Shown piece after piece: positions 1 to 5,828 of a stretch of 11,464 bases of DNA (its first letter is position 1; the number at the start of each line of letters is the position of its first letter). The notes under the pieces are model-generated. The model had not been told where the DNA came from, did not search any database, and saw only the letters and a list, made by a program, of their open reading frames with translations. The DNA is from Halococcaceae archaeon (GTDB lineage: Archaea > Halobacteriota > Halobacteria > Halobacteriales > Halalkalicoccaceae), in contig SKWB01000352.1 of the NCBI GenBank assembly GCA_007129135.1, positions 1 through 11,464 of the forward strand, in the 5' to 3' direction. A program made the position numbers and the translations under genes.

Positions 1-20
1 CCTCGTTCCCTCCGCACGCC

Positions 21-1139
21 ATGGACGAGACCCTCGTAGACGACGAGACGCTCCCACTCGCCCGGAAGTCGCTGCTCCCTGGCGAGGGGTTCTTCTACCC
101 CGACGAGTTCGACGAGGCCAGGGCCGAGGCCGAGGCCGCCGAACGGCTCGAGGAGGCCTCGGTCGCGGTCGTCGCCGACCCGGACGCCGACGGCCTCGGC
201 TGTGTGGCACTGATCCGCGAGGCCCACGGCGAGGGGGCGTTGCTCCCCGCCGGCCCCCACGAGATCGAAGACGGCCTCGCCTACGCGGCCGAGTACGGCG
301 AACCGGGGCTCGCGGTCTTCGTCTGTGACCTCTGTCCCGATCGGTTCGAGTACGTCGAGGAGGAGCTCCACGCCCTCGTCGCCCACGCCGAGACGGTCCG
401 CTGGTTCGACCACCACCAGTGGGACGAGGAGGTGGCGGAACGAGTGCGGGAGGCCGGCGTCGACCTCGTCGTTGGCGACTCCGAGGCGGAGTGTACGACC
501 GACGTGGCGCTCCGGTCGATCGAGTACGAGTTCCCCGAGCGCTTTTCGGATCTCGCGGCCGCGACCCGCGACCACGACCTCTGGATCCGCGAGGACCCGC
601 GGAGCGACGACCTCGCGGACTTCGCCTACTGGTCCGAACCCGAGGAGTACGTCGAGGCGGTCGGTGCCTACGGGGCTGACTTACCGGACGACGTGCTCGC
701 GTTCCTCGCCGAGCAGCGCATCGAGAAGGAGGCGCTGATCGAGCAGGCGGTCTCCCGGGCGGTCGTGCACGAGGTGGGTCCGTGGACGGTCGGCGTCACC
801 TACGGCCGGTGTTCACAGAACGAGGTCGCGGAGGCGATGCGGGAGCAGGGCGCCGACGCCTCGGTGATCGTCAAACCCGCGGGGAGCGCCTCGATCCGGG
901 GTTCGGAGGGGTTCGAGCGGTGTCACGAGGTCGCAGGGCAGGTCAACGGTGGGGGCCACCCCAGAGCGGCGGGCTGCAAACCGGACATCTACGACGACAT
1001 GCTCGATTACGCCCACCACTGGACCACACAGGGCGCGGTCACCAAACGGGTGATCCTCGACGGCTTCCGGACGCTGGTCGAGGGAGAAGAGGAGAAGCGG
1101 GGGGAGGAGGAGGCAGCGGCGGACGAACCAGCAGCGTAG
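21..1139 (+). CDS. DHH-family phosphoesterase (DHH + DHHA1 domains)
   Basis: A 372-residue protein of the DHH phosphoesterase superfamily (RecJ / nanoRNase / cyclic-dinucleotide phosphodiesterase group), whose members use two metal ions to hydrolyse phosphodiester bonds. Visible motifs are DPDADG at residues 53-58 (motif I), CDLCPD at 102-107 (motif II aspartate), DHH at 130-132 (motif III), TRDHD at 182-186 (motif IV), and GGGHPRAAG at 310-318, the glycine-rich substrate loop of DHHA1. Both domains are complete. The last ~20 residues are a low-complexity Glu/Ala tail. The overall sequence matches a conserved haloarchaeal DHH family as I remember it, but the substrate (ssDNA, short RNA, pAp or a nucleotide signal) cannot be read from sequence. 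The ATG at 21 is the only plausible start, although the frame stays open to the left edge, so upstream signals are not visible. The gene is convergent with the P450 gene, with stop codons 5 bases apart. The family call is firm; the function is not. Confidence 0.93.
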   Translation: MDETLVDDETLPLARKSLLPGEGFFYPDEFDEARAEAEAAERLEEASVAVVADPDADGLGCVALIREAHGEGALLPAGPHEIEDGLAYAAEYGEPGLAVFVCDLCPDRFEYVEEELHALVAHAETVRWFDHHQWDEEVAERVREAGVDLVVGDSEAECTTDVALRSIEYEFPERFSDLAAATRDHDLWIREDPRSDDLADFAYWSEPEEYVEAVGAYGADLPDDVLAFLAEQRIEKEALIEQAVSRAVVHEVGPWTVGVTYGRCSQNEVAEAMREQGADASVIVKPAGSASIRGSEGFERCHEVAGQVNGGGHPRAAGCKPDIYDDMLDYAHHWTTQGAVTKRVILDGFRTLVEGEEEKRGEEEAAADEPAA

Positions 1140-1144
1140 CAGGC

Positions 1145-2491
1145 TCACTCGCTCGCGCGTCGGATCGTCACCGGCACGCCGATCCTCGGGCGAAGGGTGA
1201 CGCTCACGCTCAGGTCGTCGAGGGCGTCCTCTGGAACCTCGACGTCGAACTCGCGCACGAGACGCGCGAGCGCGAGCGTCGCCCCCGAGAGCGCGAACGA
1301 GCGGCCGACGCACTTGTGCGGCCCGCTCCCGAACGGCAGGTACGGCGGGTAGTCGTCCGGGTTCAGCCGCTCCCAGCGGTCGGGCTCGAACTCGCCGGGC
1401 CGGTCGAAGTAGCGCCCGTCGCGCTGGATCGACCAGGACGGAACGATCACGGCCGAGCCGTCCCTGACGGTGTACTCGCCGAGGGGAGCGTCCTCGGTCG
1501 CCCGGCGGAAGACCGCCCAGGCGGGGGGATAGAGCCGGAGCGCTTCGCGGTAGACCCGGTCGGTGTAGGGTAGCTGCGAGACGTGCTCGTGTCGTGGGGT
1601 CTCCCCGTCGAGGACCTCACGGGCCTCCTCCCGGACCCGCTCCCGGCACTCGGGGTTCCACGAGAGCAGCGCGAGCGTGTAGGTGAGGCTCAGCGCCGTC
1701 GTCTCGTGGCCCGCGATGAGGAAGGTGGCGACCTCGTCCCGGATCTGGTTCTCCCTGTAGTCGACCTCCGGATCGTCCTCGGCCGCGAGCAACAGCGCGA
1801 GCATGTCCCCTCGCTCCTCGGGGTCGCGTTCGAGCCGGTCGCGTCGCCGCTCGATGATCTCCTCGCTCAGGTCGAGGATGCCGCCCGCCGCCCGTTTGAA
1901 CTCCCCCGAGGAGAGGTCGGGGAGCCACCCCGGCTTGAGCGTCGTCGCCGAGAACTCGAACTCGGTTCCCGCGGCCTGCATCCAGTCGTGGAACTCGCGC
2001 GGGCGGTCATCGCCGAGGCGCTCGCCCAGCAACACCTCGGCCGCCACCCGGATGGTGAGCGCGGTCATCTCCTTGTGGAGGTCCCGCTGCTCGCCGTCGG
2101 TCACGGGTGTCGCCCACTCCCCGGCGAGTTCGTCGGCGCGCTCGCCCACGGTGTTCGCGTACCGGACCACCCGCGGGCCGGTGAACGCCGAGCCCATGAT
2201 CCGCCGCTGCTGGCGCCAGAGCTCGCCCTCGCTCTGGACGAGTCCGTTCTCCGCGATGCGGGTCGCCGACCCCTGTGCGGGGACCCGCTCGAACGCCTCG
2301 GGTCGCGAGAGCGCGTCGTGGGCGAGCGACGGGCTCGTGACGATCACGAGCGGCGGACGGCCGGGCAGCGGCACCTCCGTCAGGTCGGCGAACCTGGCCT
2401 GGATCGCCTCGAGGAACCGAAACGGGTCGCTCCCGAACCGGAGCGCGTTGAGAACACCTGGGTCTGGTGGCTGCGGGATCTCCCGTTGCAT
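1145..2491 (-). CDS. Cytochrome P450
   Basis: A 448-residue soluble cytochrome P450, a haem-thiolate monooxygenase that inserts one oxygen atom from O2 using electrons from a redox partner. All signatures are present: C-helix WxxxR (W92-R96), I-helix oxygen-binding AGHETT (260-265), K-helix ExxR (E316, R319), a PERF-like FEPDRW (368-373), and the haem loop FGSGPHKCVG (387-396) with C394 as the proximal thiolate. There is no membrane anchor or signal peptide, so it is cytoplasmic. Length and motifs resemble CYP174-type haloarchaeal P450s, but I cannot confirm the subfamily or substrate. No ferredoxin or ferredoxin reductase gene lies in the window, so the electron donor is elsewhere. It lies 61 bases downstream of the S6e cluster on the same strand. 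No clear TATA box stands 25-30 bases before the ATG, so it may be partly read through from that cluster. A 15-base palindrome overlaps the start codon (separate entry). Confidence 0.95.
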   Translation of the reverse strand: MQREIPQPPDPGVLNALRFGSDPFRFLEAIQARFADLTEVPLPGRPPLVIVTSPSLAHDALSRPEAFERVPAQGSATRIAENGLVQSEGELWRQQRRIMGSAFTGPRVVRYANTVGERADELAGEWATPVTDGEQRDLHKEMTALTIRVAAEVLLGERLGDDRPREFHDWMQAAGTEFEFSATTLKPGWLPDLSSGEFKRAAGGILDLSEEIIERRRDRLERDPEERGDMLALLLAAEDDPEVDYRENQIRDEVATFLIAGHETTALSLTYTLALLSWNPECRERVREEAREVLDGETPRHEHVSQLPYTDRVYREALRLYPPAWAVFRRATEDAPLGEYTVRDGSAVIVPSWSIQRDGRYFDRPGEFEPDRWERLNPDDYPPYLPFGSGPHKCVGRSFALSGATLALARLVREFDVEVPEDALDDLSVSVTLRPRIGVPVTIRRASE

Positions 2492-2503
2492 ACCTGAGGT
2501 ATG
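2489..2503. repeat. Perfect palindrome over the P450 start codon
   Basis: CATACCT-G-AGGTATG is a perfect inverted repeat with 7-base arms and a 1-base centre. The CAT at 2489-2491 is the reverse complement of the P450 ATG, so the right arm as transcribed includes the start codon. This is seen directly. A role as repressor operator is inference; a hairpin role is less likely because a 1-base centre gives a poor loop. The half-site GGTATG recurs around the start of the zinc-ribbon gene (9114-9131). Chance alone could give roughly one 7-base-arm repeat of this spacing in a window this long. Confidence 0.5.
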
Positions 2504-2528
2504 TCTACGGCTACTTCAGGCTGTCTCT

Positions 2529-2563
2529 CGGGCGAGCCCCCCCGGCCCGACCCTACTCGCCCG
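2529..2563 (-). repeat. Inverted repeat at the 3' end of the S6e cluster
   Basis: CGGGCGAG (2529-2536) and CTCGCCCG (2556-2563) are perfect 8-base inverted arms separated by 19 bases that include a run of seven C. The repeat straddles the stop codon of the last cluster gene (TAG at 2553-2555) and could form a stem-loop in the RNA between it and the P450 gene. Archaeal termination usually depends on T-tracts rather than hairpins and no T-tract follows, so I do not call it a terminator. It could slow read-through or protect the upstream RNA from 3' decay. Confidence 0.4.
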
Positions 2564-2987
2564 CGACCCACCGATCCGCGTAGGCCACCCCGCACGCACA
2601 CCGCGCGTAGGCGTGGAGGACGCTCCCCTCGGCGTAGAGCCCACCCGCCTCCTCGTTCTCCTCCTCGGCGAACGCGAAGACGAACTCGGGGCCGGCGTCG
2701 CAGTCGGGACAGTCCCCGCCGGAGAGGTCGCGCTCGACCGCTCCCTCCCTCTCCATCGCCTCCCGGGCGAACGTGAAGGCGTCGAGGCCGGTCGCGGCGG
2801 TGAAGGCGTTCCGGCCGTTCTGCCCGCTCACGACGACGAGGACGCCCCCGTCGACCCGTTCCCCGTGGGCTGCGAGCTTCTCGACGCCCTCGACCGTCCC
2901 CTCGGAGAGAAAGAGCGCGACGTCGTCGGGGCGGTCGCCGGCGAGGAAGGCCGAAACCCGATCGGATCGACCGTCGTCGCCGCTCAT
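2553..2987 (-). CDS. Small haloarchaeal protein with CxxC/CxC motifs (DUF5807-like)
   Basis: A 144-residue acidic protein of unknown function that resembles the haloarchaeal family I know as DUF5807; the name is from memory, not a search. The start at 2987 is chosen over a longer open frame because its ATG overlaps the stop of the preceding gene in an ATGA (2984-2987), the usual sign of translational coupling, and because the upstream extension is Arg-rich shadow sequence. The N-terminal half has a conserved-looking FLAGDRPDDVALFL segment (residues 14-27) and a small alpha/beta core. The C-terminal part carries CPDC (C93, C96) and CAC (C130, C132), separated by a hydrophobic FVFAFAEE strand (102-109). 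The four cysteines could bind zinc. There is no membrane segment. It is the third gene of the apparent S6e cluster. Sure that the gene is real; function unknown. Confidence 0.85.
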   Translation of the reverse strand: MSGDDGRSDRVSAFLAGDRPDDVALFLSEGTVEGVEKLAAHGERVDGGVLVVVSGQNGRNAFTAATGLDAFTFAREAMEREGAVERDLSGGDCPDCDAGPEFVFAFAEEENEEAGGLYAEGSVLHAYARCACGVAYADRWVAGE

Positions 2988-3418
2988 CCGTCGAGGTCCC
3001 GTGCGATGTCGGCGAGACTCGACTTCGGGGCCTCGACCGCCTCGTAGACGACCGTCTCGCCCGGCTCCCTGAGTCCGTAGGCGAAGTCGGGTTCGATCAC
3101 GTCGAGCAGCACGGAGGAGCCGAACGAGCGGTCGCTCGCGTCGAACCACTCCTGTAACCTGTTCTCCCCGTCACCCGACCGGGCCATCGCGGGTGAGTCG
3201 TACGCGCCGGTGATCCGTGGGCTCTCGTCGGCGAAGCCGCCGCCGATCCGGGCGTAGTACGTCGCCTCGTCCAGAACGAGCCGGACCACCTCGTCCTCGG
3301 GCACGGCGTCGGCCTCCTCGGCCGGGACGTCGATCCGCGGCCGCGAGGCTCCGTGGCGGGCGACGGTCGCCCTGATCGTCCGGATCGAGGGGTGGTCGCT
3401 CTGGACGCGTTCGCCCAT
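2984..3418 (-). CDS. Conserved haloarchaeal protein of unknown function (DUF7112-like)
   Basis: A 144-residue acidic protein with no recognised catalytic motif. From memory it resembles the haloarchaeal family called DUF7112; that label needs a profile search. Visible features are a probable beta-strand pair VVRLVLDEATYYARI (44-58), a run GENRLQEWFD (84-93), and a C-terminal segment that looks mostly beta followed by a short helix. It has no cysteines, signal peptide or membrane segment, so it is probably a small cytoplasmic protein. It starts 7 bases after the S6e stop and its TGA overlaps the ATG of the next gene by 4 bases, so the three genes are probably co-transcribed from the S6e promoter. 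Position beside a ribosomal gene hints at a translation-linked role, but nothing in the sequence itself shows it. Confidence 0.83.
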   Translation of the reverse strand: MGERVQSDHPSIRTIRATVARHGASRPRIDVPAEEADAVPEDEVVRLVLDEATYYARIGGGFADESPRITGAYDSPAMARSGDGENRLQEWFDASDRSFGSSVLLDVIEPDFAYGLREPGETVVYEAVEAPKSSLADIARDLDG

Positions 3419-3424
3419 CTCGGA

Positions 3425-3823
3425 TCAGTCGTCCTCGGCGTCGTCGCCCGCGAGGTGGTCCGCGACGGAGCCCTCGCCCCACTCGGTGACCTTCACGTTG
3501 ATCTGGGCGACCTCGTCGGAGAGCTCCCGCCCACGGACGGTCACGCGCTTTCGCTCGCCGCCGCGCGAGGGTTTGTAGCCGGTGCCGCCGGTGAGCAGCA
3601 CCTCCTTCAGGTTCGGTCCGGAGACGTCGCTTCGGAGCGGTCGGCCCGCGTTGTCCGACCCACCGGTGATCTGGAGGGCGTAGCCGGGGAGTCCGACCGC
3701 GCTCCCGTCGACCTCTTCGCCGATCGAGACGCCGAGAAACCGGTTCGCGTCCTGTCCGTCGACCTCCATCTGGTACGACTGGCCGTCCTCCGGATCGGAG
3801 ACGACGACCGTGAAATCTGCCAT
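3425..3823 (-). CDS. rps6e: Small ribosomal subunit protein eS6 (S6e)
   Basis: A 132-residue archaeal form of ribosomal protein S6e, a 30S component shared with eukaryotes and absent from bacteria. The family signature is clear: the [10 protein letters not shown] stretch (residues 54-63), followed by a Gly-rich [19 protein letters not shown] run (75-93) and the C-terminal [11 protein letters not shown] (106-116). The length fits the short archaeal S6e, which lacks the phosphorylated C-terminal extension of eukaryotic S6. The frame stays open far upstream (to 4171), but the ATG at 3823 matches the family's usual N-terminus ([14 protein letters not shown]). It also sits about 28 bases after an A/T-rich box, consistent with a leaderless mRNA. 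It is the first gene of a probable three-gene cluster, with the next start codon 7 bases after its stop. Confidence 0.96.
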   Translation of the reverse strand: MADFTVVVSDPEDGQSYQMEVDGQDANRFLGVSIGEEVDGSAVGLPGYALQITGGSDNAGRPLRSDVSGPNLKEVLLTGGTGYKPSRGGERKRVTVRGRELSDEVAQINVKVTEWGEGSVADHLAGDDAEDD

Positions 3824-3847
3824 ACGGACCGAGAGTGTGTCGTGCGT

Positions 3848-3856
3848 CAAAAGCAC
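3848..3856 (-). promoter_or_regulatory. Probable promoter box of the S6e cluster
   Basis: On the minus strand GTGCTTTTG lies centred about 28 bases before the S6e ATG. This is where a haloarchaeal TATA box would stand if transcription began at or within a few bases of the ATG (leaderless mRNA). It is the most A/T-rich patch in an otherwise GC-rich stretch. A near-identical TGCTTTT occurs at the same distance before the gene at 5451. Confidence 0.5.
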
Positions 3857-4133
3857 GTCGTTCTCCCGCGCGTGGGGCCCGTGGGCCCAAATCGGCCGAT
3901 GAGAGGCTGACGCTCTGACCTGCGACCGCCCATCGAGCGACCCGTTCGTCGGTCCGTCGCTCCCGACGGAGGCTGGCCGGGCGCGACCCCCGGGCTCCGG
4001 GGGCCCTTCCGACGTGTGGCGCCCATCGATGAGTGCGTCGACAGCTCTCGGAACCCCTCGGCCTCCACGACTCGGGAGAGCCCGACCGAGCGACCGTCCG
4101 AACGGACCTGTTCGTCCGGCAGGATTACTAGGC
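3857..4133. other. Non-coding gap between divergent genes, with GC-rich inverted repeats
   Basis: The 346-base gap between the divergent S6e and deacetylase genes contains a promoter at each end. In between I see no convincing gene or tRNA. Open frames here give Arg/Pro/Gly-rich translations without recognisable motifs. There are several short inverted repeats. One is paired GGGCCC at 3875-3880 and 3883-3888. A 7-base GC stem lies at 3987-4003 with arms CCCCCGG / CCGGGGG and loop GCT. A cluster of GTCCG/CGGAC arms lies at 4096-4118. These could belong to a small RNA or a regulatory site, or be by-products of high GC. I cannot tell which. Confidence 0.4.
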
Positions 4134-4146
4134 GAATAAGTAATAT
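4124..4146 (+). promoter_or_regulatory. A/T-rich promoter with dyad, upstream of the exported deacetylase-like gene
   Basis: ATTACT (4124-4129) and AGTAAT (4139-4144) form a perfect 6-base inverted repeat with a 9-base spacer. The stretch AATAAGTAATAT (4135-4146) is the only A/T-rich patch before the ATG at 4170 and lies 24-35 bases from it, so it is the likely TATA element. An overlap of dyad and TATA box is what a repressor site would look like; that is inference. A GGAGG at 4148-4152 lies 17 bases before the ATG, too far for a typical Shine-Dalgarno site. Confidence 0.45.
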
Positions 4147-4169
4147 CGGAGGCGGCTCCATACCGTGTC

Positions 4170-5399
4170 ATGGCGGGACACGGGTGGGGACGGACGCGGC
4201 GTCGGTTCCTCCGGTCGGTCGGGATCGGGTCGGCGGGGATCGCACTCTCGGCGAACGGACGGCGGGCGTCGGCGGCGGAGGGGTCGGCCGGGCTGTTGGT
4301 CCTCGTCTACGACGACAGCCCGGCGGAAGACTACTCGAAGGCGTTTCAGGTACACCGGGAGTACGACGTTCCGGGCTGTATCGCGGCCTGTTCCGGACTG
4401 ATGGAGGGTGGCTCGAGCGAGTGGCTCTCTCCCGGCCAGCTCCAGGAGATGCACGCAGAGGGCTGGGAGGCGATGAGCCACACCGCCGAGCACAGACTCC
4501 TCGGGGAGGTCCCGCTCGAGTCGAGCGTGGACGCGGGCGAGACACGGATCCCGGTCAGGAGCGACCTGCAGGGGCGCTTTCCGGGCGACCCGCTGGTCTT
4601 CATCGACGGCGACCACGAGGTGGAGGCGACCGTCGCCGGCCGCGAACGCGAGGACGACGACGAGCGGTACCTCCTCCTCGAGACGGGGCTCTCGGACTCG
4701 CTCTCGTCCGACGCGGTCGTCCGCTACACCGACGAGTTCACCGAGGGCGTCCTCGTCGACTCCCAGGCGATGCTCGAGGACTGGCTCTCGGAGGCGGGCG
4801 GCGTCGTCAACGGCTACGTCCACACCTACGACTGGGTCGAGGGGGTGCGTAACATCGTTCCCAGCTACTACGACACGATCCCGAACGCGAGACCCGCCCG
4901 GGGGGCGTTCAACCCCGAACTCGACCCGGACCCGCTCTCGCTGACCCGGGCGTACATGGAGACCGACTCGATGGACGACGACCGGGTGCTCGAGGTGCTC
5001 GATACGGTCGCGAACGAGCCGGACTTCGGCATCCTCGCCGGACACTCGAACCACGACACGCTCCCGGAGGAACGGATCCGGTTCGTCATCGAGGAGGCGC
5101 TCGATCGGGGGCTCGAGGTCGTCACGCTCCAGGAGGCGCTGCACCGCCTGGGCGTGCTCGAAGCCCGTGACGAGCGCATCAGGGAGGGCATCGACGTCGA
5201 GTTCGGCGCGGAGGAGGCGACGCCGACGCCCGAGGAGGCTGACGACGGGGAGGAGCCGACCGAGGACGACGGGAGCGACGTGAACGACGAGGACGAGGCC
5301 GACGACGGCACGCCCGATGGCGGTGGGGAGAACGGGGAGGAGTCCCCGAGTCTCTGGCAGCGGATCGTCGAGTTCATCCGGTCGTTGTTCGGCGGCTGA
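4170..5399 (+). CDS. Tat-exported polysaccharide deacetylase-like (NodB-fold) protein
   Basis: A 409-residue secreted protein. The N-terminus has a twin-arginine signal, TRRRFL (residues 9-14), followed by a weakly hydrophobic Ala/Gly-rich stretch to about residue 37. There is no lipobox cysteine. The mature part starts with LVLVYDDSP (43-51), equivalent to the NodB TFDDG motif. MSHTAEH (102-108) then matches the H-S/T-x-x-H metal motif of carbohydrate esterase family 4, and ILAGHSNHD (288-296) resembles the C-terminal LxH motif. Between them, residues ~115-190 form a beta-rich insert ([10 protein letters not shown] ... [11 protein letters not shown] ... LLLETGL) resembling small adhesion-like beta domains. 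Residues ~345-392 are an acidic Asp/Glu/Gly linker, ending in [16 protein letters not shown] (394-409), an amphipathic helix. The likely substrate is an N- or O-acetylated surface glycan, but the motif differences from classical deacetylases leave activity unproven. The promoter carries an A/T-rich dyad. Confidence 0.8.
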   Translation: MAGHGWGRTRRRFLRSVGIGSAGIALSANGRRASAAEGSAGLLVLVYDDSPAEDYSKAFQVHREYDVPGCIAACSGLMEGGSSEWLSPGQLQEMHAEGWEAMSHTAEHRLLGEVPLESSVDAGETRIPVRSDLQGRFPGDPLVFIDGDHEVEATVAGREREDDDERYLLLETGLSDSLSSDAVVRYTDEFTEGVLVDSQAMLEDWLSEAGGVVNGYVHTYDWVEGVRNIVPSYYDTIPNARPARGAFNPELDPDPLSLTRAYMETDSMDDDRVLEVLDTVANEPDFGILAGHSNHDTLPEERIRFVIEEALDRGLEVVTLQEALHRLGVLEARDERIREGIDVEFGAEEATPTPEEADDGEEPTEDDGSDVNDEDEADDGTPDGGGENGEESPSLWQRIVEFIRSLFGG

Positions 5400-5419
5400 T
5401 CGCCGGATCCGTGACGTGG

Positions 5420-5426
5420 TGCTTTT
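5420..5426 (+). promoter_or_regulatory. Probable promoter box of the small membrane protein gene
   Basis: TGCTTTT lies with its T-run centred about 26 bases before the ATG at 5451, fitting a leaderless transcript. The same heptamer precedes S6e at nearly the same distance. No Shine-Dalgarno-like sequence stands directly before the ATG. Confidence 0.45.
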
Positions 5427-5450
5427 CCCGTCGCGCGGAGTAGGGCGGGT

Positions 5451-5684
5451 ATGGACTCGCCCGGGCTGCTCGCGCTGATCCAACTCGCCTCGGGGCTGGT
5501 GTTCGCCATCCCGCTGGCGATCATCGGCGTCGAGTTCCTCGGCGGGGGACAGCCGCTTCTCGGACTCGGGTTCCTCTCGCTCGCGGCCGTGATGCTCGTC
5601 CTCCCCGAGTACCTCACCCGCAAGGTCGGCGGGCCGCGCGACTGGATCCGACGGCGGCTTCCGGGCCGCTCCCGCGAGGAGTAG
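5451..5684 (+). CDS. Small two-helix membrane protein, function unknown
   Basis: A 77-residue protein with two hydrophobic segments: about residues 7-29 (LLALIQLASGLVFAIPLAII) and 35-54 (around LLGLGFLSLAAVML). They are joined by a short Gly-rich turn. A conserved-looking LPEYLTRKVGG (51-61) follows, and the tail is basic (RRRLPGRSREE). The predicted topology is a helical hairpin with the charged C-terminus in the cytoplasm, from the positive-inside rule. It resembles small conserved haloarchaeal membrane proteins, but I do not recognise a function. It starts 51 bases after the deacetylase-like gene and seems to have its own promoter box, so it may be transcribed independently. It is convergent with the M24 peptidase gene, with 144 bases between the stops. 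Confidence 0.75.
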   Translation: MDSPGLLALIQLASGLVFAIPLAIIGVEFLGGGQPLLGLGFLSLAAVMLVLPEYLTRKVGGPRDWIRRRLPGRSREE

Positions 5685-5693
5685 CCGGTACGA

Positions 5694-5711
5694 CCGTCGA
5701 TGCGTCGACGG
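5694..5711. repeat. Short stem-loop after the small membrane protein gene
   Basis: CCGTCGA (5694-5700) and TCGACGG (5705-5711) are perfect 7-base arms around a TGCG loop, 10 bases after the stop codon at 5684. It lies in the convergent intergenic region, where both genes must end. No T-tract follows, so the terminator role is uncertain. Confidence 0.35.
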
Positions 5712-5741
5712 CCACCACGTCTCCAGCGTGGGCGACCCCCG

Positions 5742-5755
5742 GATCCGATCGGATC
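5742..5755. repeat. 14-base perfect palindrome in the convergent gap
   Basis: GATCCGATCGGATC reads the same on both strands, with no spacer. It lies between the ends of two convergent genes, so an operator role is unlikely. It contains three GATC units. It may be coincidental, since GATC, CGATCG and GGATC words are frequent in haloarchaeal DNA. Confidence 0.35.
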
Positions 5756-5828
5756 GCTTCGACGCCACGGCCGTTTCCGCGACGTCGACCTCTCTCCCTG
5801 TGTCCCCCCGGTCGGCACCGTACCCGGT

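Noticed and set aside
1803..3047. Long plus-strand open frame (414 codons) opposite P450 and the S6e cluster
   Set aside because: It spans three real minus-strand genes and their gap, is Ser/Arg-rich and shows no motifs.
2553..3149. Longer start for the DUF5807-like gene
   Set aside because: The extra 54 residues are Arg-rich shadow of the preceding gene; the ATGA overlap marks the real start.
3857..4133. tRNA or other known structured RNA in the long gap
   Set aside because: No T-loop-like GTTCGAATC, no cloverleaf arms, no anticodon stem could be fitted; only unconnected short hairpins.
3847..4161. 104-codon minus-strand frame in the divergent gap
   Set aside because: Composition is that of random GC-rich DNA, no motif, no acidic bias, and it overlaps both promoters.
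3425..4171. Extended S6e frame starting at 4171
   Set aside because: The added 116 residues are Arg/Gly/Pro-rich and unlike S6e; the family N-terminus MADFTVVV begins at 3823, right after a TATA-like box.
4128..5768. Long antisense open frame (546 codons) opposite the deacetylase-like gene
   Set aside because: Translation is Arg/Pro/Glu-rich with no domain motif and exactly shadows a well-supported gene; long antisense frames are expected in GC-rich haloarchaeal DNA.
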